Of a stretch of 64,000 bases of DNA, positions 15,812-24,613 are shown piece by piece. A model generated the notes under the pieces. The model saw only the letters and a list, made by a program, of their open reading frames with translations. It searched no databases and had not been told where the DNA came from. The stretch lies in NCBI RefSeq assembly GCF_900176345.1, contig NZ_FWXU01000002.1, positions 186,001 through 250,000 of the forward strand. The letters are read 5' to 3'. The stretch is from Rhizobium sp. RU36D. Its GTDB lineage: Bacteria > Pseudomonadota > Alphaproteobacteria > Rhizobiales > Rhizobiaceae. The position numbers and the translations under genes were made by a program. Numbering within the stretch: the stretch's first letter is position 1; the number at the start of each line of letters is the position of its first letter.

Positions 15812-16855
15812 TTACAACTCCCGCACCCGCTGGCGGCGGACGATCCAAATGAAGAAGGGAGCGCCGACAAGTGCCGTGACGATGCCGACATCCAGCTCGT
15901 TAGGTCGTGCGATGATACGGCCGAGAATATCGCCGGCCAGCAGAAGGCAGGCGCCGCCAAGTGCGGAAAACGGCAGCAGCCAGCGGTGGTCCACACCAAC
16001 AAGCAGACGGCAGAGATGCGGCACCACGAGCCCCAGGAAGCCGATCGGGCCACAGATGGCCGTGGTCGCGCCGCAGAGCAGGATCGCCCCGAAAGACGCG
16101 ACCGCGCGGGCGATCGCCACGCGTTCACCGAGGCCGGCCGCCAGATCATCCCCCAGCGCCAGCGAATTCAGCTTCCGCCCGGACAAAAGGCTGATCGCGA
16201 AGCCCAAAGCCAGAAACGGCAGAACGTCTGAGATCCGGTCGAAGGTTGCGCCGCCGACGCCGCCGATCTGCCAGGAGCGGATGCCGCCGGCAATATCGGC
16301 GCGCGGCAGGACCACGGCAATGACCAGGGAGGAAAAGGCAACCGATGTCGCAGCTCCCGCCAGCGCCAGTTTCAGCGGCGTTGCGCCACCCCGCCCGAGC
16401 GAGCCGATGCCATAGACGAACACGGCTGCCAGGCCCGCCCCGAAAATCGCGCAGAGGATATAGGCCTGGGAGGATGCCAGCCCGAACCAGGCGATGCCGA
16501 TGACGACAGCGAGCGACGCGCCCATGTTGACGCCCAGAATGCCGGGATCGGCGAGGGGATTGCGGGTCACGCCCTGCATGATGGCGCCCGACAGGCCCAG
16601 GGCGGCCCCGGCCAGCATGGCCAGGACGGTCCGGGGTATGCGCACCGAAACCGCGGCCGCACCGATGCTGTCCGCTTGGCCCTGCAGCGCTGCCGCAATC
16701 TCCGACCAGGCCACATCGCGGGTGCCCACGGCGATCGACAGAAAGCACAACAGCAACAGCAGTGCCGCAACTGCCGCCAGCCACAGGAAGCGCACGCCGT
16801 TCGAGCGACTCACAGGGATCGCCGGGCTGCGTTCCTCGGTGCCTTCTAGCGTCAT
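15812..16855 (-). CDS. Iron-siderophore ABC transporter permease (FecCD family)
   Basis: Second FecCD-type permease, 347 residues. It has an N-terminal cytoplasmic lead (residues 1-22), then multiple hydrophobic helices. Motifs are VRIPRTVLAMLAGAALGLSG, VTRNPLADPGILGVN and LVVPHLCRLLVG, the last being the loop that contacts the ATPase. The start overlaps the substrate-binding protein stop by four bases. The products form the inner-membrane channel for ferric siderophore. Confidence 0.94.
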   Translation of the reverse strand: MTLEGTEERSPAIPVSRSNGVRFLWLAAVAALLLLLCFLSIAVGTRDVAWSEIAAALQGQADSIGAAAVSVRIPRTVLAMLAGAALGLSGAIMQGVTRNPLADPGILGVNMGASLAVVIGIAWFGLASSQAYILCAIFGAGLAAVFVYGIGSLGRGGATPLKLALAGAATSVAFSSLVIAVVLPRADIAGGIRSWQIGGVGGATFDRISDVLPFLALGFAISLLSGRKLNSLALGDDLAAGLGERVAIARAVASFGAILLCGATTAICGPIGFLGLVVPHLCRLLVGVDHRWLLPFSALGGACLLLAGDILGRIIARPNELDVGIVTALVGAPFFIWIVRRQRVREL

Positions 16856-17850
16856 TTGGACTTTCCGGCTGCCGCGGCCAGCAAGTCGACATAGTCCTTG
16901 AGGATCCAGGAGATCGACAGCGGCGTGGGATTGGCCGCGGTGCCCAGCGGGTTACGGCCGAGCATGATGATGGCATTGTTGGTGACGGCGGGCATGCGCG
17001 ACAGCAGCGGATCGGCCTTGACCGCATCGAGCAGCGGCTGGCTGCCATAGGTCACGACGATGTCGACATCATCGAAGGCATCGACACGCTCGGCGCTGAC
17101 ACCTGCTGCAAACTGCCCCGGCTTGCTCGCTTCCACCACGCTCTTGGGCGACTTCAGCCCGAGATCGGCAAAGAAGCGGACCCGTGTATCATTGGCGGTG
17201 TAGAAATTGACGACGCTCAGGTTGGTCGTGTCGAGATGGGTGACGAACATAGCCGACTTGCCGTGAAGCTCGGGATGCGCGGCGACCACGCCCGCTATCT
17301 CGCCCTCGATCCGCTTGATCAGCGCATCGCCCTCGGCAGCCATGCCGAGACCGGCGCTGTTGAGCCTGATGGTGTCGCGCCAATCGGTGGACCAGGGGCC
17401 ATCGGGATAGGCGACGACCGGCGCGATCTGGCTCAGCGTGTCGTAATCCGCCTGGCTCAGGCCCGAATAAGACGCCAGGATCACATCAGGCTCGGTCGCG
17501 GCAACGGCTTCGAAGTCTATGCCGTCGCCCTCGTCGAACAAAACGGGCGGTTCGGCGCCCAATTCCTTGAGTTTCGCGGCCACCCAGGGCAGCAGGCCGT
17601 CGCCATCGTCATCGCCGAAATTGGCGCGGGCGAAGCCGACCGGCACGATGCCAAGCGCCAGCGGCACCTCGTGATTGGCCCAGGCCACGGTGACGACCCG
17701 CTCCGGCTTGCGCTCGATGGTGGTCGTGCCCAGCGCATGCTTGATGACCACGGGATAGACGGTGGTTTCATCGGCCCTGACATCGCCAAAGGCGAGGGCG
17801 GCGAGGCAAAAAGCTGACATCTGCACCAGATGGCGGAAGAACCGGCTCAT
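16852..17850 (-). CDS. Iron-siderophore ABC transporter substrate-binding protein
   Basis: Periplasmic binding protein of the FecB/FhuD class, 332 residues. A Sec signal peptide is visible (FRHLVQMSAFCLAALAFGDVRA, cleavage after about residue 26). The protein then reads RKPERVVTVAWANHEVPLALG, the usual first strand and helix of class III binding proteins. The body has EPDVILASYSGLSQADYDTLSQIAPVVAYPDGPW, spread over two elements typical of siderophore binders. It is the first gene of the operon SBP-permease-permease-ATPase-reductase and is divergent from the TonB receptor gene. Confidence 0.92.
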   Translation of the reverse strand: MSRFFRHLVQMSAFCLAALAFGDVRADETTVYPVVIKHALGTTTIERKPERVVTVAWANHEVPLALGIVPVGFARANFGDDDGDGLLPWVAAKLKELGAEPPVLFDEGDGIDFEAVAATEPDVILASYSGLSQADYDTLSQIAPVVAYPDGPWSTDWRDTIRLNSAGLGMAAEGDALIKRIEGEIAGVVAAHPELHGKSAMFVTHLDTTNLSVVNFYTANDTRVRFFADLGLKSPKSVVEASKPGQFAAGVSAERVDAFDDVDIVVTYGSQPLLDAVKADPLLSRMPAVTNNAIIMLGRNPLGTAANPTPLSISWILKDYVDLLAAAAGKSK

Positions 17851-18185
17851 TGCGCACTCTCTTATTCCGTTAAACTTGTCTCTCCAGTTCCAGTTTCAAA
17901 AAGCGGCGTCAAGCCTGATGCCGGATACCACTGTGTCGGCCCGGTAACTTTCCGGGGTTTCCTACAAAAAAGGGGAAAATTACAATACCGGACACTTTCG
18001 CTCAAGTTACTACACGGCTAGGGGTGACATGGGCCATCGACACGGCAAAACGGGACGTCCGGCTTGATCAGGCGGGATAACGGACCGGGTTTGCAGTCGA
18101 CGATCATCTCCCCGCGAGCTTTTCAATGTGCGGCGATGTCCAGCCGTCCGCCAGTCCTGGCGATAACAACCTGTGGAACCAGAGC
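17851..18185. promoter_or_regulatory. Divergent control region between siderophore ABC operon and TonB receptor
   Basis: This 335-bp interval must hold both promoters. The clearest structure is an inverted repeat with arms GTAACTTTCC (17944-17953) and GGAAAATTAC (17974-17983), nine of ten bases complementary, 20 bases apart. I find no TGA-N9-TCA iron box here, unlike the promoters of the AraC gene and the heme operon. The repeat is therefore a candidate target of the AraC regulator at 20395-21288. No good sigma-70 promoter is obvious. Confidence 0.4.
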
Positions 18186-20309
18186 ATGAATAATCGAGCA
18201 AAACGCGGTCAAGAAGGTCATAGCCGGAACCTCAGCCTCAAGGCGGTGCTGTTGGGATGCACGGCCCTTGCCGCGCTGACGCCGACGTCCTTGCTGGCGC
18301 AGCAGGCTGATGCCAACACGACGACGCTGGAAACCATCACCGTCGAGGGCACAGGTTCGGCCGATGACGACTCCCGGTCGATCGTGGCCCGCAAGACCTC
18401 GGGCGGCGGCAAGATCGCGACCGACCTCATCAACACCCCGGCCTCCGTTTCCGTCATCACGGCAAAGGAGATGCAACAGCGCGGCGTTGAAACGGTCGAG
18501 CAGGCCCTGCAATACACCGCCGGTGCAAGTGCCGACTTCTACGGTTCGGACGACCGCTTCGATTTTTACAAGCTGCGCGGTTTCGATGCCTATGCCTATC
18601 GTGACGGCCTGGCCATTGGCCGGCCTTTCGGCGGCGTTCGCGAGGAATCTTATGCCTTCGAGCGCATCGAGGTGCTCAAGGGCGGCAACTCCACGGCCTA
18701 TGGCGTGTCCGATCCGGGTGGCGCGGTGAACTATTTGACCAAGCGGCCGAAGAGCGAGAAATTCGGCGAGGTCTATGCAACGGGTGGCTCCTTCAGCCGC
18801 GCCGAAACCGGCTTCGACTTCGGCGACAACATCACCGAGGACGATACGCTGTCCTACCGCCTCACCGGCAAGGTCAAGGATGCCAAGGCCGAGTATGATT
18901 TCTCCCGCGACGACGAGAAATTCATCATGGGCGGCCTGACCTGGCGGCCGAGCGATGCGACCACGCTGACCGTGGTTTACGACCATCTCAATCGTCGCGG
19001 TGTTCCCGGCGGCGGCGGCCATCCGGTTGGCAGCAATTTCGATCGCAACCGCTTCTTCGGCGAGCCCGACTATAATTACCGCGACACGGATCGCGATACC
19101 GTCAGCGTGATGTTCGACCACGACTTCGGCACCGGCCTGAAGGTCAGCTCGAATGCGCGCTACTCGAACACCAAGAGCGATTTTGGCTATGCCTATATTG
19201 CTCGCACACCCACGAACGGCTCCACCATCGCCGGCCGTGACTATTTCGGCAACGATTCGAGCGGCGAGCATTTCGTCATCGATTCCCGCGCGCAATATGA
19301 TGCGAGCTTCGGCAATGTCGACAGCTCCACCCTCGTCGGCGTGCTCTACAGCAGCCAGGATTCCTCGACCGATTCCTTCTATGGTGCGGCGCCGGGCATC
19401 AACTGGGTAAACCCTGTTTATACCGGCCGGCCGAACTCGGTTCCGCTCTATGCCAGCTCGCGGCAGGAGCAGTTCACCAAGGCGCTTTATGCGCAGCAGG
19501 ATTTCACCTTCTCGGACAGGCTGATCGCGACCATCGGCTTGCGCAATGACTGGATCGACACCACGCTGCGCAACAACCTGACGAACCGGACGACCTCCAG
19601 CGACATCAGCGCTTTCACCACCCGCTATGGCCTCACCTACAAGATCACTGAGGAACTGGCTGCCTATGCCAGCTATTCCGAATCGGTGGTGCCGGCCTCG
19701 TCGCTTACGGTCGAGCCGGAAGAGGGCGAACAGTATGAAATCGGCGTGAAGTACCAGCCGCTGGACTTCCCCGCCCTGTTCAGCGCCGCCATCTATGATC
19801 TCACGAAGAAGAACATCACCCGCACCAATCCCACCACGCTTCGTCCGGAGACCATCGGCGAGGTCCGCGTGCGCGGTCTTGATCTCGAAGCCAAGGCTGA
19901 GTTGACGAACAATGTCAGCCTGACGGCGGCCTATTCCTATCTCGACGCCGAAATCGTCCGCAATGGCACTGCTGGCAACGAGGGCAAGCGTCCGAGTCTG
20001 GTTCCTGAGCATGTGGCCTCGCTCTGGGTCAACTACATGCTGGCAGGCGAGGGTGCCCGCGGTGACATGAACTTCGGGCTCGGCGGTCGCTATACCGGTT
20101 CGTACTACTTCGACGACGCCAATACCAAGGCGACGGAAAGCGCCGTGGTGTTCGACGCCGCCTTCAGCTATGCGATCCAGGAAAACACGACCTTCTCGGT
20201 CAATGTCAGTAATATCTTCGATGAGAAGCACGTCGCCTATGGCGGCTTTGGCGCTGACTTCTACAATCCCGGCCGCGCCATCTCGGCAACCCTGCGCCGC
20301 ACCTGGTAA
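18186..20309 (+). CDS. TonB-dependent siderophore receptor
   Basis: Outer-membrane ferric-siderophore transporter. The signal peptide is NLSLKAVLLGCTALAALTPT with cleavage near LLAQQ. A TonB-box-like TLETITVEGTG follows, then the plug domain with TPASVSVITAKEMQQRG, FYKLRGFDAYAYRDGL and IEVLKGGNSTAYGVSDPGG. The rest is a 22-strand barrel whose last strand ends in Trp (SATLRRTW). I use the ATG at 18186 (MNNRAKRG); an ATG at 18126 would place 20 extra residues before the signal peptide. It belongs to the FhuA/FoxA-like branch, but the cognate siderophore is not evident. It is divergent from the cognate ABC operon. Confidence 0.92.
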   Translation: MNNRAKRGQEGHSRNLSLKAVLLGCTALAALTPTSLLAQQADANTTTLETITVEGTGSADDDSRSIVARKTSGGGKIATDLINTPASVSVITAKEMQQRGVETVEQALQYTAGASADFYGSDDRFDFYKLRGFDAYAYRDGLAIGRPFGGVREESYAFERIEVLKGGNSTAYGVSDPGGAVNYLTKRPKSEKFGEVYATGGSFSRAETGFDFGDNITEDDTLSYRLTGKVKDAKAEYDFSRDDEKFIMGGLTWRPSDATTLTVVYDHLNRRGVPGGGGHPVGSNFDRNRFFGEPDYNYRDTDRDTVSVMFDHDFGTGLKVSSNARYSNTKSDFGYAYIARTPTNGSTIAGRDYFGNDSSGEHFVIDSRAQYDASFGNVDSSTLVGVLYSSQDSSTDSFYGAAPGINWVNPVYTGRPNSVPLYASSRQEQFTKALYAQQDFTFSDRLIATIGLRNDWIDTTLRNNLTNRTTSSDISAFTTRYGLTYKITEELAAYASYSESVVPASSLTVEPEEGEQYEIGVKYQPLDFPALFSAAIYDLTKKNITRTNPTTLRPETIGEVRVRGLDLEAKAELTNNVSLTAAYSYLDAEIVRNGTAGNEGKRPSLVPEHVASLWVNYMLAGEGARGDMNFGLGGRYTGSYYFDDANTKATESAVVFDAAFSYAIQENTTFSVNVSNIFDEKHVAYGGFGADFYNPGRAISATLRRTW

Positions 20310-20360
20310 CATCAGGCTGCCCGCCTCTGCCTGGGGACGGGCACCTTGCGCAAATCTCTA

Positions 20361-20385
20361 GGATACCGCGCTCGTCGCGGCATCC
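20361..20385. terminator. Possible bidirectional hairpin between TonB receptor and AraC gene
   Basis: GGATACCGCG (20361-20370) and CGCGGCATCC (20376-20385) pair over ten positions with one mismatch around a 5-nt loop, between two convergent genes. There is no T-tract, so termination is only suggested. Confidence 0.3.
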
Positions 20386-20394
20386 CAGCCTAAA

Positions 20395-21288
20395 TCAAAG
20401 CACCTGCTGCATGCGGCGCCAGGCGGCGGGGGTGTGGCCGGAGACCTGGCGGAAAGCCTTGGTGAGATGGGCCTGGTCGGAAAAGCCGAGCTTGGCTGCG
20501 ATATCGGCGACGCTCAAATCGCCTTCCAGCAGCAGCTTTTGCGCCCGCTCTATGCGGCTCGCCAATTGCCATTGCAACGGCGTCTTGCCGGTTGTCTGCT
20601 TGAAGACGTTGGCGAACCAGCTTTCCGACAAGCCGACGGTCGCGGCCATGTCCGCCACCGTCAGGCGGCAATCGCCGCGGGAGTTCATCAGCGCCACGAG
20701 CTTGTTCATCTGGCCCTGCGTCAGGCGCCCGCTGTTCTGCTCGCTGCCCGGTTCGGGGATGTCGAGCAGGCCAGTGACGATGCTGCCGACCAGGCTCTCC
20801 GCATAAATGGCATGTTTCGATGGGGCCGAGACCTCTCCGGCCAGCAGCCCCGCCAGCATGCCGATCGCGTCCACATCCTGAAGCTCGACCGGGCGGCGCA
20901 GGGCCGATTGCGCCGCTGACGACCCTACCGAAGGTGAGAGGAAGCGCAGCACACGATCCTTGTGCAGATGCAGGTCTAGATGGGAAAACTTGTGGGGAGC
21001 GCTGAAATTCGTCCACATCGGCATGCCGGCCGGCACATAGACGGCACGGGTCATGGGACGGGAGTGAAGCTCGAAGCCGCTTTCCCGGTTGGACATGCGG
21101 ATATGGGAAGACACGTCGTTGAAGAAGATCACGATGCGGGGATCGGGAGACAGGTAGTAGCCCCGGGCTCCGGATTGCCCCTCCGCATCCCAATAGACGC
21201 TCACCATGCCATCCAAGCCGCGCCACCGCATCGGTGCGGTGGTCCGGATTCCCTCGGTGTAGCAGGTCATTGAGTGACGATAGGTCAT
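20395..21288 (-). CDS. AraC family transcriptional regulator of the siderophore locus
   Basis: DNA-binding regulator, 297 residues. A variable N-terminal sensing domain is followed by a C-terminal AraC/XylS double helix-turn-helix (about 195-297): LTVADMAATVGLSESWFANVFKQ, then SVADIAAKLGFSDQAHLTKAFRQ with the characteristic GHTPAAWRR ending. It resembles the activators found beside siderophore receptor genes (PchR/YbtA-like), which sense the ferric siderophore. It is convergent with the receptor. A RirA-type box lies about 115 bp upstream of the start, so its own expression is probably iron-repressed. Confidence 0.88.
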   Translation of the reverse strand: MTYRHSMTCYTEGIRTTAPMRWRGLDGMVSVYWDAEGQSGARGYYLSPDPRIVIFFNDVSSHIRMSNRESGFELHSRPMTRAVYVPAGMPMWTNFSAPHKFSHLDLHLHKDRVLRFLSPSVGSSAAQSALRRPVELQDVDAIGMLAGLLAGEVSAPSKHAIYAESLVGSIVTGLLDIPEPGSEQNSGRLTQGQMNKLVALMNSRGDCRLTVADMAATVGLSESWFANVFKQTTGKTPLQWQLASRIERAQKLLLEGDLSVADIAAKLGFSDQAHLTKAFRQVSGHTPAAWRRMQQVL

Positions 21289-21640
21289 TGCCTCGAAGTC
21301 ATCCGCTCCTGAGTGAATGGCCGGCCATGATATGGGCCAGCGGCCAAACGATTCTCGCAGCCCTTGTTTCTGTGTTACGCCAGCGGGTCAGTGCGATAAA
21401 CATGATTAAATCTATCATGTTTTCTAAAACCGACAAGCGCCTTGCATTTGCCGCACTTGGTTTTTGACTGGCAAGACAAATCAGGCGGGGCAAGGGTCGC
21501 TTCCGTGCCGCATGTGGCCAAACTGCCACTGAAACCGGAGGCAAGCGAAATTTGCCGGCCCGGTGTACAGCGGCAAACGGGCCATGTAGACGCAGATGCG
21601 ATGTTGGCGCAGGCCGCTGGCAGATTGGGAGGATGCCTTA
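21289..21640. promoter_or_regulatory. Divergent intergenic region with RirA-type iron box
   Basis: Spacer between the AraC gene and the LDH2-type gene. The best signal is a 25-bp inverted repeat, AAACATGAT-N7-ATCATGTTT, at 21398-21422. Its core TGATTAAATCTATCA (21403-21417) is an exact TGA-N9-TCA, the IRO motif of the rhizobial iron repressor RirA. It is about 115 bp from the AraC start and 220 bp from the dehydrogenase start, so it more likely serves AraC. Nothing else convincing is seen in the remainder. Confidence 0.55.
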
Positions 21641-22726
21641 ATGATGGAAAAGGATGCCGCTAACCCGCCACAGGAGCCTCTACGGGTGTCGGCGGAGCCG
21701 TTGGAGACCTTCTGCCTCGCGGCGCTCGACGCCACCGGCGCCGATGAGGCGACCTGTCGGGCCGCCACCGACGCGATGATGCACGGCTCGCGCCACGGCG
21801 TCGACAGTCATGGCGTGCGGCTGCTCGATCATTATGTCAGGGCGCTGGAGGGCGGCCGGCTGAACAAGCGGCCGGTGATCCGGGTGGCGCAGGCCTTCGG
21901 CGCCATCAAGACGCTCGATGCCGACCATGCCCATGGCGCGCTGGCCGCCTATGAGGGCATGCGGCAGGCGATAGAGCTTGCTGCTCAGTTCGGGATCGCG
22001 GCGGTCGCGATCCGCAACTCCTCCCATTTCGGCCCGGCCGGAGCCTTTGCCATGGAGGCCGCGAAAGCAGGATACATTGGTCTCGCCTTCTGCAATTCCG
22101 ACAGTTTCGTCCGGCTGCATGGCGGCGCATCGCGATTCCATGGCACCAATCCGATCGCCTGCGCCGTGCCGGTGGCGGGCAGCCGGCCTTGGCTACTCGA
22201 CATGGCCACCAGCGCCATTCCCTATAACCGGGTGCAACTCTACAAGAGCCTCGGACGGCCGCTGCCGGAAGGCACGGCCTCGGATGTCCAAGGCAATGAC
22301 GTCACCGATCCCGGCATTGCCGACATGCTGGCGCCGCTGGGGGCTGCCTTCGGCTTCAAGGGGGCAGCACTTGCCGGCATGGCCGAGATCTTCAGCGCGG
22401 TCCTCTCCGGTGCCAAGCTCTCGCCCGAACTGGCGCCGATGGGCGGGCCGGACTTTGCGACACCCCGCAATGTCGGCGCCTTCGTCATGGCCATTAAGCC
22501 GGATGCATTCCTGAGCGAGGAAGAGTTCCACGATGGCATGACCCGCTATCTCCAAGCGCTGAGAGGATCACCGGCGCGCGCAGGCGAACGGGTTATGGCG
22601 CCGGGAGACCGGGAATGGGCGGAGGCGGAAGCCCGCGAACGGTATGGAATTCCCATCGATCCGACCACAGAAGCCGCCTTCCGCACGATTGCGGAGCGGT
22701 TTGGCATCGCGCTGCCTTTCGCCTGA
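21641..22726 (+). CDS. Malate/L-lactate/sulfolactate dehydrogenase family (LDH2) oxidoreductase
   Basis: NAD(P)-dependent dehydrogenase of the LDH2/YlbC fold, which oxidises 2-hydroxy acids or reduces the keto acids. Family motifs are HGSRHGVDSHGVRLLDHYV, VAIRNSSHFGPAGAFA, FHGTNPIACAVP and DMATSAIPYN. About 361 residues. The ATG at 21641 has GGGAGG at 21627-21632. It is 105 bp upstream of the DctB-like kinase on the same strand, with the tricarboxylate transporter genes beyond, so the substrate is probably the carboxylate imported by TctCBA. Malate, sulfolactate, ureidoglycolate and diketogulonate enzymes all share this family, so the exact substrate is left open. Confidence 0.86.
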   Translation: MMEKDAANPPQEPLRVSAEPLETFCLAALDATGADEATCRAATDAMMHGSRHGVDSHGVRLLDHYVRALEGGRLNKRPVIRVAQAFGAIKTLDADHAHGALAAYEGMRQAIELAAQFGIAAVAIRNSSHFGPAGAFAMEAAKAGYIGLAFCNSDSFVRLHGGASRFHGTNPIACAVPVAGSRPWLLDMATSAIPYNRVQLYKSLGRPLPEGTASDVQGNDVTDPGIADMLAPLGAAFGFKGAALAGMAEIFSAVLSGAKLSPELAPMGGPDFATPRNVGAFVMAIKPDAFLSEEEFHDGMTRYLQALRGSPARAGERVMAPGDREWAEAEARERYGIPIDPTTEAAFRTIAERFGIALPFA

Positions 22727-22831
22727 CGGGCCATAGCACCTCTTGAAAAGCGGCAAACGGCAGCCCCTTGCAAGGACGGGCCATGCCGCTATCCTTGGCA
22801 CTGGAGAAGAGGAGAGCACCCGCTGCAACCT

Positions 22832-24613
22832 GTGCGTCGCAGTATCATGATGCTGGTCGTGGCCGTGGTCGTTTCGTCGGCCGCGGTGGTGTTCTATGGC
22901 ACGTCGCTTCTCAGCAGCAGCTTCATGGCGGAAGCCTCGCTGCAGGCAAGCAGCACGCTGCGCCTGGCCGTCGCGGCGCTCGATGGTCATCTCAAGCGCT
23001 ACGAGCCACTGCCCAGCCTGATCGCGGATCACGAGAACATCGAGGAACTGCTGGCCAAACCCGATGATCCGGCGCTTCGCCAGGCCGCCAATCAATATCT
23101 CAAGGCGATCAACAGCCTGCTGGATTCCTCCGACATCTACGTCATCGACATGGCGGGCGACACGATTGCCGCGAGCAATTTCGACGGCCCGGCGAGCTTC
23201 ATCGGGCAGAATTTCAGCTATCGGCCCTACTTTCAGGAGGCGGCGCAGGGCCGTCCGGCGCGCTTCTATGCGCTCGGCACCACCTCGGCAAAGCGCGGCT
23301 ACTACTTTTCCGCGCCCGTGGAGGTCGGCGGCTCGATCCTCGGGGTGATCGTCTTCAAGGTCGATATCGATGTCATCGAAGCCACGTGGCGGGGCGGCGA
23401 ATACAAGATCTTCGTGTCCGATCCGGAAGGCATCATCTTCATGAGCGGCAATCCGGACTGGCTCTACAAGAGCCTTCTGCCGCTGACGGAGGAGCGCCTG
23501 GCCCGGACCACGGCCTCCCGCCGCTATTCGGATGCGCGGCTGGAAGAGCTCTCCGTCAAGCGCCGCGCCGTCGATGGTTATCAGTTGATGGACGTGGCCG
23601 CGGCCAAGGGCGGGCGCGAATACCTGGTGCTTTCGGAATATGTCGAAGCAGCGGACTGGACCGTCAACGTGCTGATGGACACCACGTCGGTTCATGCCCA
23701 GGCGCGCACCACCGTTGTCGCCATCGTGCTGTCGCTCTGCCTTGCCGGCCTAGTGCTTGCCGTGCTGCTGCAACGCAAGGCCCGGCGCGATCAGTGGCTG
23801 GCGATGGAAATCGAAACCAAGGCCGAGCTGGAACGGCGTGTCGAGGAACGGACGGCGGATCTCGCACGCGTCAACTCGCAGCTGCGCCAGACCCAGGCGG
23901 ACCTCATCCAGGCCGGCAAGCTCGCCGGGCTCGGCCAGATGTCGGCAGCCCTCTCCCATGAATTCAACCAGCCGCTGGCCGCAGTGAAGAACTATGCCGA
24001 TAGCGCCACGCTTCTGATCGAGCGCGGACGCGCGCCCGAGGCCAGGGACAATCTGACCCGCATTTCCAACCTCATCGACCGCATGGCCTCGCTCAGCCGC
24101 CATCTCCGCAACTTCGCGCGCAAGCCGAATGAAAAGCTGGGGCCGGTGGTGGTGGCCGACGTCATCAACGACACGCTGGAAATCGTGGCTGCGCGCCTTG
24201 CCGCGGCGGACGCGGTCCTCAACATTGATCTCGGCGACGTGCCGCCGATCGTGAATGCCGGATCGGTGCGATTGCAGCAGGTGCTGGTCAACATCATCAC
24301 CAATGCCGCCGATGCGGTGGAGGGATTGAGCAACCGCGACATCTCGCTTTCGGTTCGCACCGCAGGGTCGCGGGCCATCATCGAGGTCAGGGATGCTGGG
24401 CCGGGCGTTCCACCCGCCATTGCCGAGCGCATCTTCGATCCGTTCTTCACCACCAAGGGCGTGGGCAAGGGGCTGGGCCTGGGGCTCTCGATTTCCTACA
24501 ACATCGTCAAGGATTTCGGGGGCGACCTCACCGTCACCAACCACCCCGAGGGGGGCGCGGTGTTCCGCATCGAGCTTGCCCTTGCCGAGGCGCTATCGGA
24601 GGCGGCGGAGTGA
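22832..24613 (+). CDS. Sensor histidine kinase, DctB-like
   Basis: Inner-membrane kinase of the DctB/C4-dicarboxylate-sensing type, 593 residues. TM1 is at about residues 6-28 and a periplasmic double-Cache-like sensor at about 30-290 (with FIGQNFSYRPYFQEA and YYFSAPVE). TM2 is at about 291-312, then a coiled region (ELERRVEERTADLARVNSQL). The HisKA motif is ALSHEFNQPLAAVKNYADSA, and the HATPase domain has NIITNAADAVEG and GVGKGLGLGLSISYNIVKDFGG. The start is a GTG at 22832; a CTG at 22823 is better placed after GAGGAG and is an alternative. The stop overlaps the regulator start (GTGA). Confidence 0.92.
   Translation: MRRSIMMLVVAVVVSSAAVVFYGTSLLSSSFMAEASLQASSTLRLAVAALDGHLKRYEPLPSLIADHENIEELLAKPDDPALRQAANQYLKAINSLLDSSDIYVIDMAGDTIAASNFDGPASFIGQNFSYRPYFQEAAQGRPARFYALGTTSAKRGYYFSAPVEVGGSILGVIVFKVDIDVIEATWRGGEYKIFVSDPEGIIFMSGNPDWLYKSLLPLTEERLARTTASRRYSDARLEELSVKRRAVDGYQLMDVAAAKGGREYLVLSEYVEAADWTVNVLMDTTSVHAQARTTVVAIVLSLCLAGLVLAVLLQRKARRDQWLAMEIETKAELERRVEERTADLARVNSQLRQTQADLIQAGKLAGLGQMSAALSHEFNQPLAAVKNYADSATLLIERGRAPEARDNLTRISNLIDRMASLSRHLRNFARKPNEKLGPVVVADVINDTLEIVAARLAAADAVLNIDLGDVPPIVNAGSVRLQQVLVNIITNAADAVEGLSNRDISLSVRTAGSRAIIEVRDAGPGVPPAIAERIFDPFFTTKGVGKGLGLGLSISYNIVKDFGGDLTVTNHPEGGAVFRIELALAEALSEAAE

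Noticed and set aside
18123..20312. Long minus-strand open frame opposite the siderophore receptor
   Set aside because: It mirrors the receptor gene codon for codon and lacks any family motif; the plus-strand product has a signal peptide, TonB box and barrel features.
21442..21663. Open frame between the AraC gene and the dehydrogenase gene
   Set aside because: No ribosome binding site or family similarity, it overlaps the dehydrogenase start, and its composition is that of non-coding GC-rich DNA.
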